64,000 nt of DNA. It comes from JAIBJN01 sp963784175 (lineage in GTDB: Bacteria > Actinomycetota > Thermoleophilia > Gaiellales > Gaiellaceae). Where the stretch lies: positions 124,001 through 188,000 of the forward strand of contig CAWAQJ010000012.1 of assembly GCA_963784175.1 (NCBI GenBank), written 5' to 3'. A program made the translations under genes and the position numbers. The notes under the pieces are model-generated. The model was not told the origin of the DNA and ran no database searches. It saw nothing but the letters and a program-made list of their open reading frames with translations. Positions 56,743-64,000 of the stretch are shown here, piece by piece (position 1 is the stretch's first letter; each line of letters starts with the position of its first letter).

Positions 56743-57873
56743 TCATTCGTCGAACGGGGAGAAGAGAAGACCGCTCGTGAGCTTGGGGTAGAAGTACGTG
56801 CTCTTCGGCGGCATGCGCGTCCCGGCGCGCGCGAACGCCTCGACCTGCTCCACCGTGGGCGCGCGGACGAGGAACGCCGCCGTCGCCTCTCCGCTCGTCA
56901 CGGCACGCTCGGCCTCGGCCGCGCTCGGTGTGTAGACCACCGCTTCCAGCGAGAGCTCGTCCACCAGCGCGGTGTCGAGGACGTGGCCCGGCGGCGCTTC
57001 CACGAGCGAGACGCCGTCCGGCTGCACGAGCACGAAGGCCGCGCGATCGCGGGGGATGGCGGCCAGCGCCGAGACCGCTTCCCCGGGACCGGCGAGCGGC
57101 GTCTGCACGAGCCCGCCGTCGAGCTCGGGAACCGCGCCGGCTGTCACCCGATGCGTCGGGAAGATCTCGAGCCCTGAGTCGTCCTTGCCCACGAGCACGG
57201 CGAGTGCGTGTGCCGTCTCCTCCGTTCCCTGCTCCTCGTGGTAGCGGAGCGCGGTCTCGTAGCGATGGTGGCCGTCCGCGATCAGCAGCGGCTCGTCGAC
57301 GCCGCCGAGTGCAGAGGCGATCCCGTCCGGGTCGTCGATGCGCCACAGGCGGCTGACGACGCCGTCCAGCTCGGCGATCATGTCCGGCTCGCCTTCCGGA
57401 GCCGGCGCGACCCCGTGGTGCAGGAGGAAGATCGGCGAAGGCTTCATCCGGGTCGCGCGCAGGAGCTCGAGGCGCGCCCGCTTCGGCTCCGGGAACGTCC
57501 CTTCGTGGGGAAGCACGACGCCGTCCGCGTAGGGGTCGAGCCGCGCCCGGGCGACGATTCCGCGGCGGATGCGCCCCACACCGTCCGGCCCCGTGTACTC
57601 CTCCTCCAACAGCCAGACGGCGGGCTTCTCCTCACGCACGAGGACGCCGCGCTCGCGCCAGTCGGCGAGCGCGCGGGCAGCCTCGTCGGCGTCGTCGGGC
57701 CGGACGAGCCGTACCGCGTTCCACGGGCTCCGCGCCTCGAGTCGCGCGTGCGTCTCGGGCGTGATGACGTCGTACGGAGGAGCGACCAGATCGTCCAGCG
57801 ACCCTGCCGTCCCCACGTCGTAGCGCAGGGCGCGAAACGGCTTCAGCAGGGGCACCGGAGGCCAGCTTACCAT
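56743..57873 (-). CDS. DUF1015 protein (SerK/ParB-like fold)
   Basis: 376 aa. PFRALRYDVGTAGSLDDLVA and APPYDVITPETHARL at the N-terminus and the central LLIADGHHRYETALRYHEEQ (DGHHR core) define DUF1015, related to the ParB/sulfiredoxin-like fold found in the serine kinases SerK and SbnI. Serine phosphorylation is thus a testable guess. It is co-transcribed with the IMPase-family gene, which would suit a pathway using phosphorylated small molecules. ATG at 57873 has no strong Shine-Dalgarno. Confidence 0.88.
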   Translation of the reverse strand: MVSWPPVPLLKPFRALRYDVGTAGSLDDLVAPPYDVITPETHARLEARSPWNAVRLVRPDDADEAARALADWRERGVLVREEKPAVWLLEEEYTGPDGVGRIRRGIVARARLDPYADGVVLPHEGTFPEPKRARLELLRATRMKPSPIFLLHHGVAPAPEGEPDMIAELDGVVSRLWRIDDPDGIASALGGVDEPLLIADGHHRYETALRYHEEQGTEETAHALAVLVGKDDSGLEIFPTHRVTAGAVPELDGGLVQTPLAGPGEAVSALAAIPRDRAAFVLVQPDGVSLVEAPPGHVLDTALVDELSLEAVVYTPSAAEAERAVTSGEATAAFLVRAPTVEQVEAFARAGTRMPPKSTYFYPKLTSGLLFSPFDE

Positions 57874-57886
57874 CCGTCCTCGGACC

Positions 57887-57892
57887 TAGAAT
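57887..57892 (+). promoter_or_regulatory. -10 box TAGAAT of the YhaM-type nuclease gene
   Basis: Six nt separate TAGAAT from the GTG at 57899. The divergent DUF1015 gene starts 14 nt to the left, so the two promoters overlap. Confidence 0.5.
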
Positions 57893-57898
57893 CGCAGG

Positions 57899-58735
57899 GT
57901 GTCGATCGCGGAGCTGGCCGAGGATCGAGTTGTCGAGGGCCTCTACGCAGTCGCCCGGAAGCAACGACTTCGCACACGCTCCGGCAGCCCGTACCTCGCC
58001 CTCGAGCTCGTCGACCCCACGGGCAAGATCGAGGCCCGGGTCTGGAACGACGTCGAGCTCCTCGACAAGCGGTTCGGGGAGGGGGACGCCGTGCGGGTGC
58101 TCGGCCGGGTCGAGCGCTTCCGCGACCGCCTCCAGCTCGAGGTCCGGTCGCTCGAGCCGGCCGAGGACGACCCCGCCACGCTTGTTCCCGAGGGCCGCCG
58201 CGACCCCGAGGAGCTGGACGGCTTCTTCGAGTTCCTCGCCGCCGAGGTCGCCCACCCGGGACTGCGGACGCTCGTGGGGCGCTTCGTCGGCGACGCCGAC
58301 TTCCGCACGCGGCTCCGCGTCCTCCCGGCGACGCCCGACACACACCACTCCTGGACCGGCGGGCTCCTCGAGCACACCGTCGCCGTTGCATCGCTCTGCC
58401 GGGAGGCCACGCAGCTCCACGCCCGCCTGCGTGCCGACATCCTGCTCGCCGCCGCGCTCCTGCACGACGTGGGGCGGACGCGAGAGCTCGACCGCGGGCC
58501 CCTCTTCCTGCCGACCGCCGAAGGGAGACTGCTGGGTCACGTGCACCTCGGCGTCCGCCTGATCGAGGAACGGGCCGGGGGCCTCGAGCCCGAAGCGCTC
58601 GCCGAGGTCGTGCACGCCGTCGCCGCGCACCACGATGCCCGCGGCGCGAGGACAGCGGAAGCGTCGGTGCTCTACCACGCGAATCAGCTCGACGCCGCCG
58701 CAGCCGTCCGGCCCGTGACGACTGAGGGCGCGTGA
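57899..58735 (+). CDS. YhaM-type 3'-5' exonuclease (OB fold plus HD domain)
   Basis: 278 aa. An N-terminal OB fold (residues 12-85; PYLALELVDPTGKIEARVWN, GDAVRVLGRVERFRDRLQLE) binds RNA or ssDNA, and an HD phosphohydrolase domain carries HHSWTGGLLEHTVAVASL and ALLHDVGRTREL, with HAVAAHHDARG later. This is the architecture of YhaM/Cbf1 exonucleases. GTG start is supported by the -10 box. It overlaps the downstream membrane gene at TGATG. Confidence 0.9.
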   Translation: MSIAELAEDRVVEGLYAVARKQRLRTRSGSPYLALELVDPTGKIEARVWNDVELLDKRFGEGDAVRVLGRVERFRDRLQLEVRSLEPAEDDPATLVPEGRRDPEELDGFFEFLAAEVAHPGLRTLVGRFVGDADFRTRLRVLPATPDTHHSWTGGLLEHTVAVASLCREATQLHARLRADILLAAALLHDVGRTRELDRGPLFLPTAEGRLLGHVHLGVRLIEERAGGLEPEALAEVVHAVAAHHDARGARTAEASVLYHANQLDAAAAVRPVTTEGA

Positions 58736-59394
58736 TGCAGCCGGATCCCTGGCAGCGCTGGTCCCCACTGGCGGGAGTCGCGTACGTGCTCTTCTTTCTC
58801 GCCGCCCTGGGCGTGAGCGCGGACGGGCCCGGGGACACACCCGAGGAGCTCACGCGGTACTTCGCCGACGAGGGAAACCGCACCAGCGAGTTCTTCGCCT
58901 TCTTCCTCCTCGTCGCAGCTGCGCTTGCCCTGCTCTGGTTCCTCGGCGCGCTCCGCGGCGTGCTGGTGCGCGCCGAGCGGGAGCCCGCGCGCTGGACGGC
59001 GCTCGCCTACGGCTCCGGAGTCGCCAGCGCGGCGCTGCTGATGGCCTCGGCCTCCCTCTTCCTGGCCCGCGCCGGCGCCGCCTCGCAGGACGAGTTTGCC
59101 TTCGACCCGGCGACCGCGAACATGTTCACGTACGCGGCCTACGCGCTCCTCGTCTGCTCGACGATGTCGGCCGCGATCCTGGTCCTGGCCACGTCGATCG
59201 TCGCGCTCCGCACGGACGTCCTGCCGCGCTGGACGGCCCTCGCCGGCTTCGTGGTCGCAGCCGTGCTCCTCTTCGCCGTCTTCTTCATCCCCATCTTCGT
59301 CTGGCTCGCGTGGGTCCTCGCGGTCAGCATCTCGCTCATCCTGCGCACGGCCCGCGTCACCGGGTGGCGCAGGGGACCTAGCGCGGCGGGCTGA
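58735..59394 (+). CDS. Polytopic membrane protein of unknown function
   Basis: 219 aa with five to six helices (LAGVAYVLFFLAALGVSA, FFAFFLLVAAALALLWFLGAL, ALAYGSGVASAALLMASASL, and others). Resembles DUF4386-like membrane proteins only loosely. It begins in the TGATG overlap with the nuclease gene. Its last 17 bases overlap the YchF-like gene on the other strand. Confidence 0.75.
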   Translation: MQPDPWQRWSPLAGVAYVLFFLAALGVSADGPGDTPEELTRYFADEGNRTSEFFAFFLLVAAALALLWFLGALRGVLVRAEREPARWTALAYGSGVASAALLMASASLFLARAGAASQDEFAFDPATANMFTYAAYALLVCSTMSAAILVLATSIVALRTDVLPRWTALAGFVVAAVLLFAVFFIPIFVWLAWVLAVSISLILRTARVTGWRRGPSAAG

Positions 59395-60304
59395 ACCGGA
59401 CGTTGAGGACGTCGCCGTCCTCGACGACGTAGGTCTTGCCCTCGAGGCGCTGCAGGCCCTGACGGGCAGCCTCGGAGTGCGAGCCAGCGGCGACGAGGTC
59501 GTCCCAGCGGATCACCTCGCAGCGGATGAAGCCCTGCGCGATGTCGGAGTGGATCGCTTCGGCGGCCTCGAGCGCGGTGCCTCCGCGGCGCAGCGTCCAG
59601 GCCCGGGTCTCCTTGTCGCCCGCGGTGAAGAAGCTGACGAGGTCGAGGGCGGCGAAGAGGCGGCGCACGACCTCGTCCAGCGCCGAGGCGCCCTCGCGAA
59701 ACGCAGCCGCCTCCTCCTCGGGCAGCTCCGCCAGCTCCAGCTCGAGCGCCAGGTCGATGCCGCCCGGGCCGTTGACGATCTCGACCATGGGCTTCGTCGT
59801 CAGGGGCTCGAGCTCCGGAGGAAGGTCGCGGTCGTACTCGGAGAGCGGGCGCTCGGCGTCGAGGTGCTCCAGAAGGCGCTCCAGCTCGACGGCCTCCGCG
59901 CGGAGGCCGGCGTCACCCGATTTCGCCTGCTTGGCCACGCGCTCGAGGCGCCGCTCGACGTGCTCGCGGTCGGCAAGGAGAAGCTCGAGCGCGAGCGTCA
60001 CGCGGTCGTCCTCGGGCTTGCGCGTGCCCGACCAGCCGTCGAGGACGACGAGCAGGGCATCGAGCTGCCGAAGGTTTCCGAGCAGCTGGGCGCCCGTTCC
60101 CGGGACGTCGACCACGCGCACGGCGGCCGGCGTCACCTTCTTGGCCTCGACGGTGGCCGCGACGGGACCGAGCCGCCCGTCTGCGACGGGCGCCATGCCG
60201 ACGTTCTCCTTGCCTGAGACGGTCGCACCGGCCCCGGTGAGCGCGTTGAAGAGGGTCGTTTTCCCCGCGTTCCCGAGACCGACGATGCCGGCCCCGAGGG
60301 CCAT
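59378..60304 (-). CDS. YchF-like Obg-family NTPase, short variant
   Basis: 308 aa versus about 360 for typical YchF. The P-loop is GLGNAGKTTLFNALTG instead of GLPNVGKST. KENVGMAPVADGRLGPVAAT and VVDVPGTGAQLLGNLRQLDA follow; the canonical GAxxGxGLGN sequence is shortened. The C-terminal TGS-like domain is clear (TAGDKETRAWTLRRGGTALE, IHSDIAQGFIRCEVIRWDDL, EDGDVLNVRF). YchF proteins bind ribosomes and ATP. ATG overlaps the stop of the sigma-factor gene upstream (TGATG). Confidence 0.88.
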   Translation of the reverse strand: MALGAGIVGLGNAGKTTLFNALTGAGATVSGKENVGMAPVADGRLGPVAATVEAKKVTPAAVRVVDVPGTGAQLLGNLRQLDALLVVLDGWSGTRKPEDDRVTLALELLLADREHVERRLERVAKQAKSGDAGLRAEAVELERLLEHLDAERPLSEYDRDLPPELEPLTTKPMVEIVNGPGGIDLALELELAELPEEEAAAFREGASALDEVVRRLFAALDLVSFFTAGDKETRAWTLRRGGTALEAAEAIHSDIAQGFIRCEVIRWDDLVAAGSHSEAARQGLQRLEGKTYVVEDGDVLNVRFSPPR

Positions 60305-60882
60305 CAGGCCGCCCCGGCGAGCTGGCGCTGGAGCGTGGCGAGCGCTCGGTGCTGGAGCGACTTCACCGCCCCCTCCGACTTGCCCAGGATGGTGGCCGCC
60401 TCGCCGTTCGAGAAGTTGAACACGAACTTGAGCGTGAGCACCTGCTGCTGATCCTCGGAGAGGTCTTCGATCATCTCGAGCATGCTGCGCCGCCCGATCG
60501 AGTGCATCGCCTCGTCCTCTGCCGAGCGATGATCGGCGTCGCGCGGCTCCGGGGGCTCCTCCTCCGGCTGCCAGCGGCGGTGCGAGCGAAAGTGGTCGAT
60601 GGCCAGGTTGTGAGCGATGCGGAAGAGCCACGCCGAGAACGGCGCTTTGCGCCACTGGAAGCGCTCGATCGACTCGAGCATCTTCACGAAGGTCTGATTC
60701 GTCAGATCCTCGGCGTCATGGCGGTTCCCGACCGTCAGCTGGAGGTAGCTGTAGACGCGGTCGAAGTGCATGAGGTAGAGCTCCTCGAGCGCCTCGTGGT
60801 CGCCGCCCTGCGCGCGCGCGACCAGCGCCCGCACGTCGGCACCGGGCGCGGGCGCCCCGGTTCCGCTGCCTGCCTGCGTCAC
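60304..60882 (-). CDS. ECF-family RNA polymerase sigma factor
   Basis: 192 aa. Region 2 has LYLMHFDRVYSYLQLTVGNR, AEDLTNQTFVKMLESIERF and PFSAWLFRIAHNLAIDHFRS; region 4 has MIEDLSEDQQQVLTLKFVFN and GKSEGAVKSLQHRALATLQ. No anti-sigma factor is adjacent; the gene is coupled to the YchF-like NTPase by a TGATG overlap. GTG at 60882. Confidence 0.93.
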   Translation of the reverse strand: MTQAGSGTGAPAPGADVRALVARAQGGDHEALEELYLMHFDRVYSYLQLTVGNRHDAEDLTNQTFVKMLESIERFQWRKAPFSAWLFRIAHNLAIDHFRSHRRWQPEEEPPEPRDADHRSAEDEAMHSIGRRSMLEMIEDLSEDQQQVLTLKFVFNFSNGEAATILGKSEGAVKSLQHRALATLQRQLAGAA

Positions 60883-60887
60883 AAGCG

Positions 60888-61115
60888 CTAGGCGGAGGCT
60901 GCGAAGCCGATCTGGGTTTCCCGGTCGGATCGGCGCACGTAGACGACCTTCCCGAGCGAGAGCACGTACGTCCCGTCGTCGGTCGTCAGCTCGAAGACCG
61001 GCTCCGAGGCCGCAAGAGCCGCCGAGAGCGCGTCCGCCACTTCCGACGGAACGTTTGCACCGACCGACTGGCCGCCCTCGAAGGCGACCTGGATGCGCAC
61101 ATTTGGTTCAGACAC
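60888..61115 (-). CDS. Small protein resembling DUF3107, 75 aa
   Basis: Sequence SVGANVPSEVADALSAALAA then FELTTDDGTYVLSLGKVVYV resembles the small actinobacterial DUF3107 proteins. No function known. GTG at 61115 overlaps the end of the epimerase gene by 8 nt, and 5 nt separate it from the sigma gene, so it is in the same operon. Confidence 0.75.
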   Translation of the reverse strand: MSEPNVRIQVAFEGGQSVGANVPSEVADALSAALAASEPVFELTTDDGTYVLSLGKVVYVRRSDRETQIGFAASA

Positions 61116-61509
61116 CGACTACCTCCGCGAGGACGCCGTGCAGCGACTGAGGATGGACGAACGAGACCAGGTGGCCGCCGAGCCCGGGACGCGGGTCGGC
61201 GTCGATCACCTCTGCTCCGTTCGCGACGAGCTCGTCCACGGCCGCCCGCACGTCGGCCACGGCAAAGCCGACGTGATGCATCCCCGGACCGCGACGCGCG
61301 ATGAAGCGCCCCACGTGAGTGTCCTCGCCCAGGGGGGAAACAAGCTCGACACGCCCGCTGCCGACACGGAGATACACCGCCTCGACGCCCTGAGCGTCGA
61401 GCCGCCCCCGCAGCTCCACCTCGGCGCCGAAGAGCGATCGGTACGTCTCCACCGCTTCTTCGAGGTCCTCGACCGCGAAGGCGACGTGGTGCACGGAACG
61501 GACGTCCAC
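61108..61509 (-). CDS. mce: Methylmalonyl-CoA epimerase (VOC family)
   Basis: Interconverts (R)- and (S)-methylmalonyl-CoA in propionyl-CoA metabolism. 133 aa with the VOC metal sites in VHHVAFAVEDLEEAVETYRS, RVELVSPLGEDTHVGRFI and GMHHVGFAVADVRAAVDELV, and IDADPRPGLGGHLVSFVHP at the C-terminus. GTG follows TAGGAT (61517-61522) by 7 nt. It probably links odd-chain or branched acyl-CoA breakdown to the TCA cycle. Confidence 0.92.
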   Translation of the reverse strand: MDVRSVHHVAFAVEDLEEAVETYRSLFGAEVELRGRLDAQGVEAVYLRVGSGRVELVSPLGEDTHVGRFIARRGPGMHHVGFAVADVRAAVDELVANGAEVIDADPRPGLGGHLVSFVHPQSLHGVLAEVVGV

Positions 61510-61516
61510 GCGGCCG

Positions 61517-61522
61517 ATCCTA
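61517..61522 (-). promoter_or_regulatory. -10 box TAGGAT of mce
   Basis: Seven nt from the GTG at 61509, suggesting that the mce-DUF3107-sigma-YchF operon starts with a leaderless mRNA. Confidence 0.55.
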
Positions 61523-61532
61523 GCGGCTGGGC

Positions 61533-63053
61533 CTAAGTGTCAGTCGAGGCCGAGACGGCCTGGGGCGTGCCGACGCGCTCGGAGGCATTCGACTCGGAAG
61601 CGACATCGGTGAGCAGCTCGGTGAGCTCCGCACGCAGGAGCGTCTCCTTCTCGAGGAGCGCGGCCGCGACCTTGTCCAGGGAGCGCCGATGCTTCTGCAG
61701 CAGGCGGACAGCCTCGAGGTAGGCGGTGTCGGTGAGGAGCGCCTGCTCATGGTCGCGAAGCTGCTTGGTCTGCTCGGAGAGCGCGTAGTTGTCGGCCCGC
61801 ATCGTGCGCGCCGTGACCTCCTCGCCCATGCCGAAGTCGAACACCATGGAGCGGGCGAGCTCGGTGACGCGCTCGAGATCGTTGGCGGCGCCGTTCGTGA
61901 CCGCGCCGAAGACGATCTGCTCGGCGGCCCGCCCTGCGAGCAGGACCTTCATCAGGTCGAGCAGCTCCTCCTTGGTGTGGAGGTAGCGGTCCTCCTGCGG
62001 GGTGTTCAGCGTGTAGCCGAGTGCGCGGCCGCGCGAGACGATGGTCACCTTCTGCACGGGCTGCGGGTCGCCGACGAGGTGGGACATCAGCGCGTGCCCA
62101 CCCTCGTGGTAGGCGAGGATGCGCTTTTCCTTCTCGGTGACGACGCGCCGCTGCTGCAGGCCGGCGACCACGCGCTCGAGGGCCGACTCGAAGTCTTCGT
62201 GGCAGATCACGTCGTGATTGGAACGCCCGGCGAAGATGGCGCCCTCGTTGCAGATGTTGGCCAGGTCGGCGCCCGTGAGGCCCGAGGTCTGGCGCGCGAG
62301 CTGGTTGAGATCGACGTCCTCTGCGAGCGGCTTCCCGCGCGTGTGCACGAAGAGAATGGCCTCGCGCCCCGCGAGATCGGGCGGAGAGACGAGCACCTGG
62401 CGGTCGAAGCGTCCCGGCCGCAGCAGAGCGGGATCGAGGTCTTCGAGGCGGTTCGAGGCGGCGATGATGACGACCTGGTCCTGGTGGCCGAAGCCGTCGA
62501 GCTCGACGAGAAGCTGGTTGAGCGTCTGGTCGTGCTCGCGGTTGAAGCCGGAGCCGGTGCGCCTCGTCCCGACGGCGTCGAGCTCGTCGATGAAGACGAT
62601 CGCCGGCGCGTTCTTGCGCGCACGGTCGAAGAGCTTGCGGATGCGGGCGGCGCCGAGGCCGGCGAACATCTCGATGAAGGCGGAGGCGCTCTGCGAGTAG
62701 AACGTCGAGCCCGAGGCGTTCGCGACGGCCTTCGCGAGCAGCGTCTTGCCGGTCCCGGGCGGGCCGTAGAGAAGGATGCCCTTGGGGACACGAGCGCCGA
62801 GCTTGGAGAAGTGGCGCGGGTTCCGGAGGAAGTCGACGACCTCCTGCAGCTCAGCCGCGGCCTCGTCCACGCCCGCAACGTCGTCCCAGGTGACCGACGA
62901 CTTCGAGGACGGCTCGACCTCGGTCGGCCGCACGCGCGGCATGAGCGATAGCGACTTCCAGATCAGGAAGACGATCAGCCCCAGGAAGACCAGGGGCAAC
63001 CACGTCAGGGCAAGATCCGGTAGCCCGTTGATGAAGTCAGCGATACCTTCCAC
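61533..63053 (-). CDS. FtsH-type AAA+ zinc metalloprotease, short membrane anchor
   Basis: 506 aa. One membrane helix (residues 17-35, LTWLPLVFLGLIVFLIW) replaces the usual two helices with a periplasmic domain. The AAA module has GPPGTGKT (97-104), IVFIDELDAVGTRR and RPGRFDRQVLVSPPD, and the protease site is ILAYHEGGHALMSHLVGD with the third ligand region NDLERVTELARSMV. Membrane-protein or regulator turnover is expected. GTG start at 63053 lacks a good Shine-Dalgarno; the leader from TAAGGT is about 30 nt. Probably an FtsH paralogue. Confidence 0.93.
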   Translation of the reverse strand: MEGIADFINGLPDLALTWLPLVFLGLIVFLIWKSLSLMPRVRPTEVEPSSKSSVTWDDVAGVDEAAAELQEVVDFLRNPRHFSKLGARVPKGILLYGPPGTGKTLLAKAVANASGSTFYSQSASAFIEMFAGLGAARIRKLFDRARKNAPAIVFIDELDAVGTRRTGSGFNREHDQTLNQLLVELDGFGHQDQVVIIAASNRLEDLDPALLRPGRFDRQVLVSPPDLAGREAILFVHTRGKPLAEDVDLNQLARQTSGLTGADLANICNEGAIFAGRSNHDVICHEDFESALERVVAGLQQRRVVTEKEKRILAYHEGGHALMSHLVGDPQPVQKVTIVSRGRALGYTLNTPQEDRYLHTKEELLDLMKVLLAGRAAEQIVFGAVTNGAANDLERVTELARSMVFDFGMGEEVTARTMRADNYALSEQTKQLRDHEQALLTDTAYLEAVRLLQKHRRSLDKVAAALLEKETLLRAELTELLTDVASESNASERVGTPQAVSASTDT

Positions 63054-63095
63054 CCGCCGGTTGCATCGGCAGGCAGGGGCGAAGACCTTAGTGCG

Positions 63096-64000
63096 CTAGG
63101 AAACGAGCTCGAGCCGGTCGTTCGGGCGGAACTTCCGGCCCACCTTCGCGGACTCGTGGCCCTCCGTGAGAACGATGTCCCCGGTGAAGTCGTTGTCGCC
63201 GCGGATGAGCGACGAGCCGACGCCGTAGGAGTCCACTGGAACACCCCTCGCCTCGAACTCCCGGATCCGCTCCACGTCGAACCCTCCGGAGACGACGATC
63301 TTGACCCGCTCGAACCCGTTCTCGTCCAGTGCGTCGCGCACCTTGCGGACGAGGCGCTCGTTGACGCCCCTCGGGTCGAAGTCGCCCATCTCCTCCCAGA
63401 GCGCGTGGTCGACGAGCGTGCGCGACGTGTCGAGGCGAACCCCCCAGAGCTTGCTTCCGAGCGCCCGGGCCACGTCGAGCGACGTGCGCACGGAATCGTT
63501 GTCGAAGTCCACGAGCACCACGATGTTGAGGTTCGGGTCGTTCTCCTCGGCCCACTCCGCGAACTTCGACGCCGCGAGGACGGTGTTGCGCCCGTAGGCG
63601 GCGATGAGCGCGTGCGGGACGGTGCCGATGCCGCGCCCGCCCCACCAGGAGGCCTGCGCCTCGGTCGAGACGCCGATCGCCCCGGCCACATGGGCGGCGT
63701 AGCCGTCGCCCGTCTGCACCCGATGGTGGTCGTGCCGAGCCGGGAAGAAGAGGATCGGCTTCCCGCGGGCGGCTTCGACCACCCGGCGCGTGTTCGTGGA
63801 GATCAGCGTCCGGCGCGCGAGCACGCCGAGGTAGCACGTCTCCAGGTGCGCGAACAACGTGTAGTCGCCCTCGATCGTCATCACGGTCTCCCACGGCTCG
63901 ATCTCGTCGCCGTCGTAGAGCGCGTGGACGGTCAGCGCGTCCCAGTCGTGCGAGCAGAGCTTGAGGATCGCGATCGCCTCGTCCATCCCGCCCAGCACGG
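63096..64000 (-). CDS. pncB: Nicotinate phosphoribosyltransferase, N-terminus beyond window edge
   Basis: Forms nicotinate mononucleotide in the NAD salvage pathway. The visible 301 codons include FFPARHDHHRVQTGDGYAAH, STEAQASWWGGRGIGTVPHA, VDFDNDSVRTSLDVARALG and VVSGGFDVERIREFEARGVP, the phosphate-binding part of the type II PRTase barrel. The gene is open to the edge, and the first GTG at 63998 is probably not the start. Confidence 0.92.
   Translation of the reverse strand, partial: VLGGMDEAIAILKLCSHDWDALTVHALYDGDEIEPWETVMTIEGDYTLFAHLETCYLGVLARRTLISTNTRRVVEAARGKPILFFPARHDHHRVQTGDGYAAHVAGAIGVSTEAQASWWGGRGIGTVPHALIAAYGRNTVLAASKFAEWAEENDPNLNIVVLVDFDNDSVRTSLDVARALGSKLWGVRLDTSRTLVDHALWEEMGDFDPRGVNERLVRKVRDALDENGFERVKIVVSGGFDVERIREFEARGVPVDSYGVGSSLIRGDNDFTGDIVLTEGHESAKVGRKFRPNDRLELVS

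Noticed and set aside
1..64000. CRISPR array, prophage, transposon or genomic island
   Set aside because: No regularly spaced repeats, integrase, transposase or phage genes; base composition and gene style are uniform apart from the short strip at 21181-21220.

Overview
The window is GC-rich, densely coding chromosomal DNA from a bacterium that looks like a deep-branching actinobacterium (a Thermoleophilia/Gaiellales-type lineage is my best guess, from protein style and genome habits, not from a marker gene). Supporting signs are a futalosine-pathway menaquinone gene (mqnD), a 14-gene nuo operon, HrcA-type CIRCE control of groESL, an MtrAB/LpqB-like operon, and many genes with a TAnnnT -10 box only 6-8 nt before a GTG/ATG start, the signature of leaderless mRNAs. 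I see no phage, insertion sequence, integron, CRISPR array or plasmid function. No gene-free stretch exceeds 300 bases; the longest are 21025-21222, 19162-19352 and 29073-29201, and each holds a structured or repeated element described below.

Layout. 1-9564: thiolase (cut by the left edge), mqnD, a DtxR/MntR-type regulator, small proteins, a GNAT, ornithine-cyclodeaminase family protein, Rieske ferredoxin, a DUF421 membrane protein reading in frame into a BtuF-like binding protein, cupin, membrane protein, tRNA-Arg, YgfZ, sulfite-oxidase-like molybdoenzyme. 9556-15643: AlaX, groEL-groES with two CIRCE operators, an MFS transporter, Nudix, ASCH, SDR and zinc-ribbon proteins. 15678-21024: 2-oxoacid dehydrogenase E1a-E1b-E2 followed by lipB-lipA, so the enzyme and its lipoyl-attachment machinery are side by side. 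21223-26140: fumarase, a secreted metalloprotease-like protein with three C-terminal repeats, ferredoxin-NADP reductase, ErpA. 26279-40391: nuoABCDEFGHIJKLMN. 40391-45023: a dihydrolipoamide-dehydrogenase-type flavoprotein, then a cNMP-binding protein, an FAD oxidoreductase and a membrane class III cyclase with overlapping stops and starts. 45418-48261: UPF0173 hydrolase, orphan protein, Ldh2-type dehydrogenase, Mrp/ApbC. 48337-54356: response regulator, sensor kinase, GerMN lipoprotein, ECF sigma, RseB-like membrane anti-sigma candidate, L,D-transpeptidase, which reads as an envelope-stress unit. 54363-64000: GNAT, quinone oxidoreductase, IMPase-like phosphatase, DUF1015, YhaM-type nuclease, YchF-like GTPase with an ECF sigma, methylmalonyl-CoA epimerase, short FtsH, and nicotinate phosphoribosyltransferase (cut by the right edge).

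Functionally the core is aerobic energy metabolism: acyl-CoA/2-oxoacid oxidation (thiolase, PDH-like complex, lipoylation, fumarase), NADH oxidation by complex I, menaquinone synthesis and Fe-S assembly (ErpA, Mrp, YgfZ). Two regulatory units stand out: a cyclic-nucleotide module joined to redox enzymes downstream of nuo, and the two-component/ECF/lipoprotein/transpeptidase envelope cluster.

Caution on the sequence itself: nuoD, nuoN, the MFS gene and the FAD oxidoreductase (twice) each contain a break that is repaired exactly by removing one base. All five are +1 insertions, so base-calling or assembly error is more likely than gene decay, and other odd gene ends here (notably the DUF421-BtuF fusion) should be read with that in mind.
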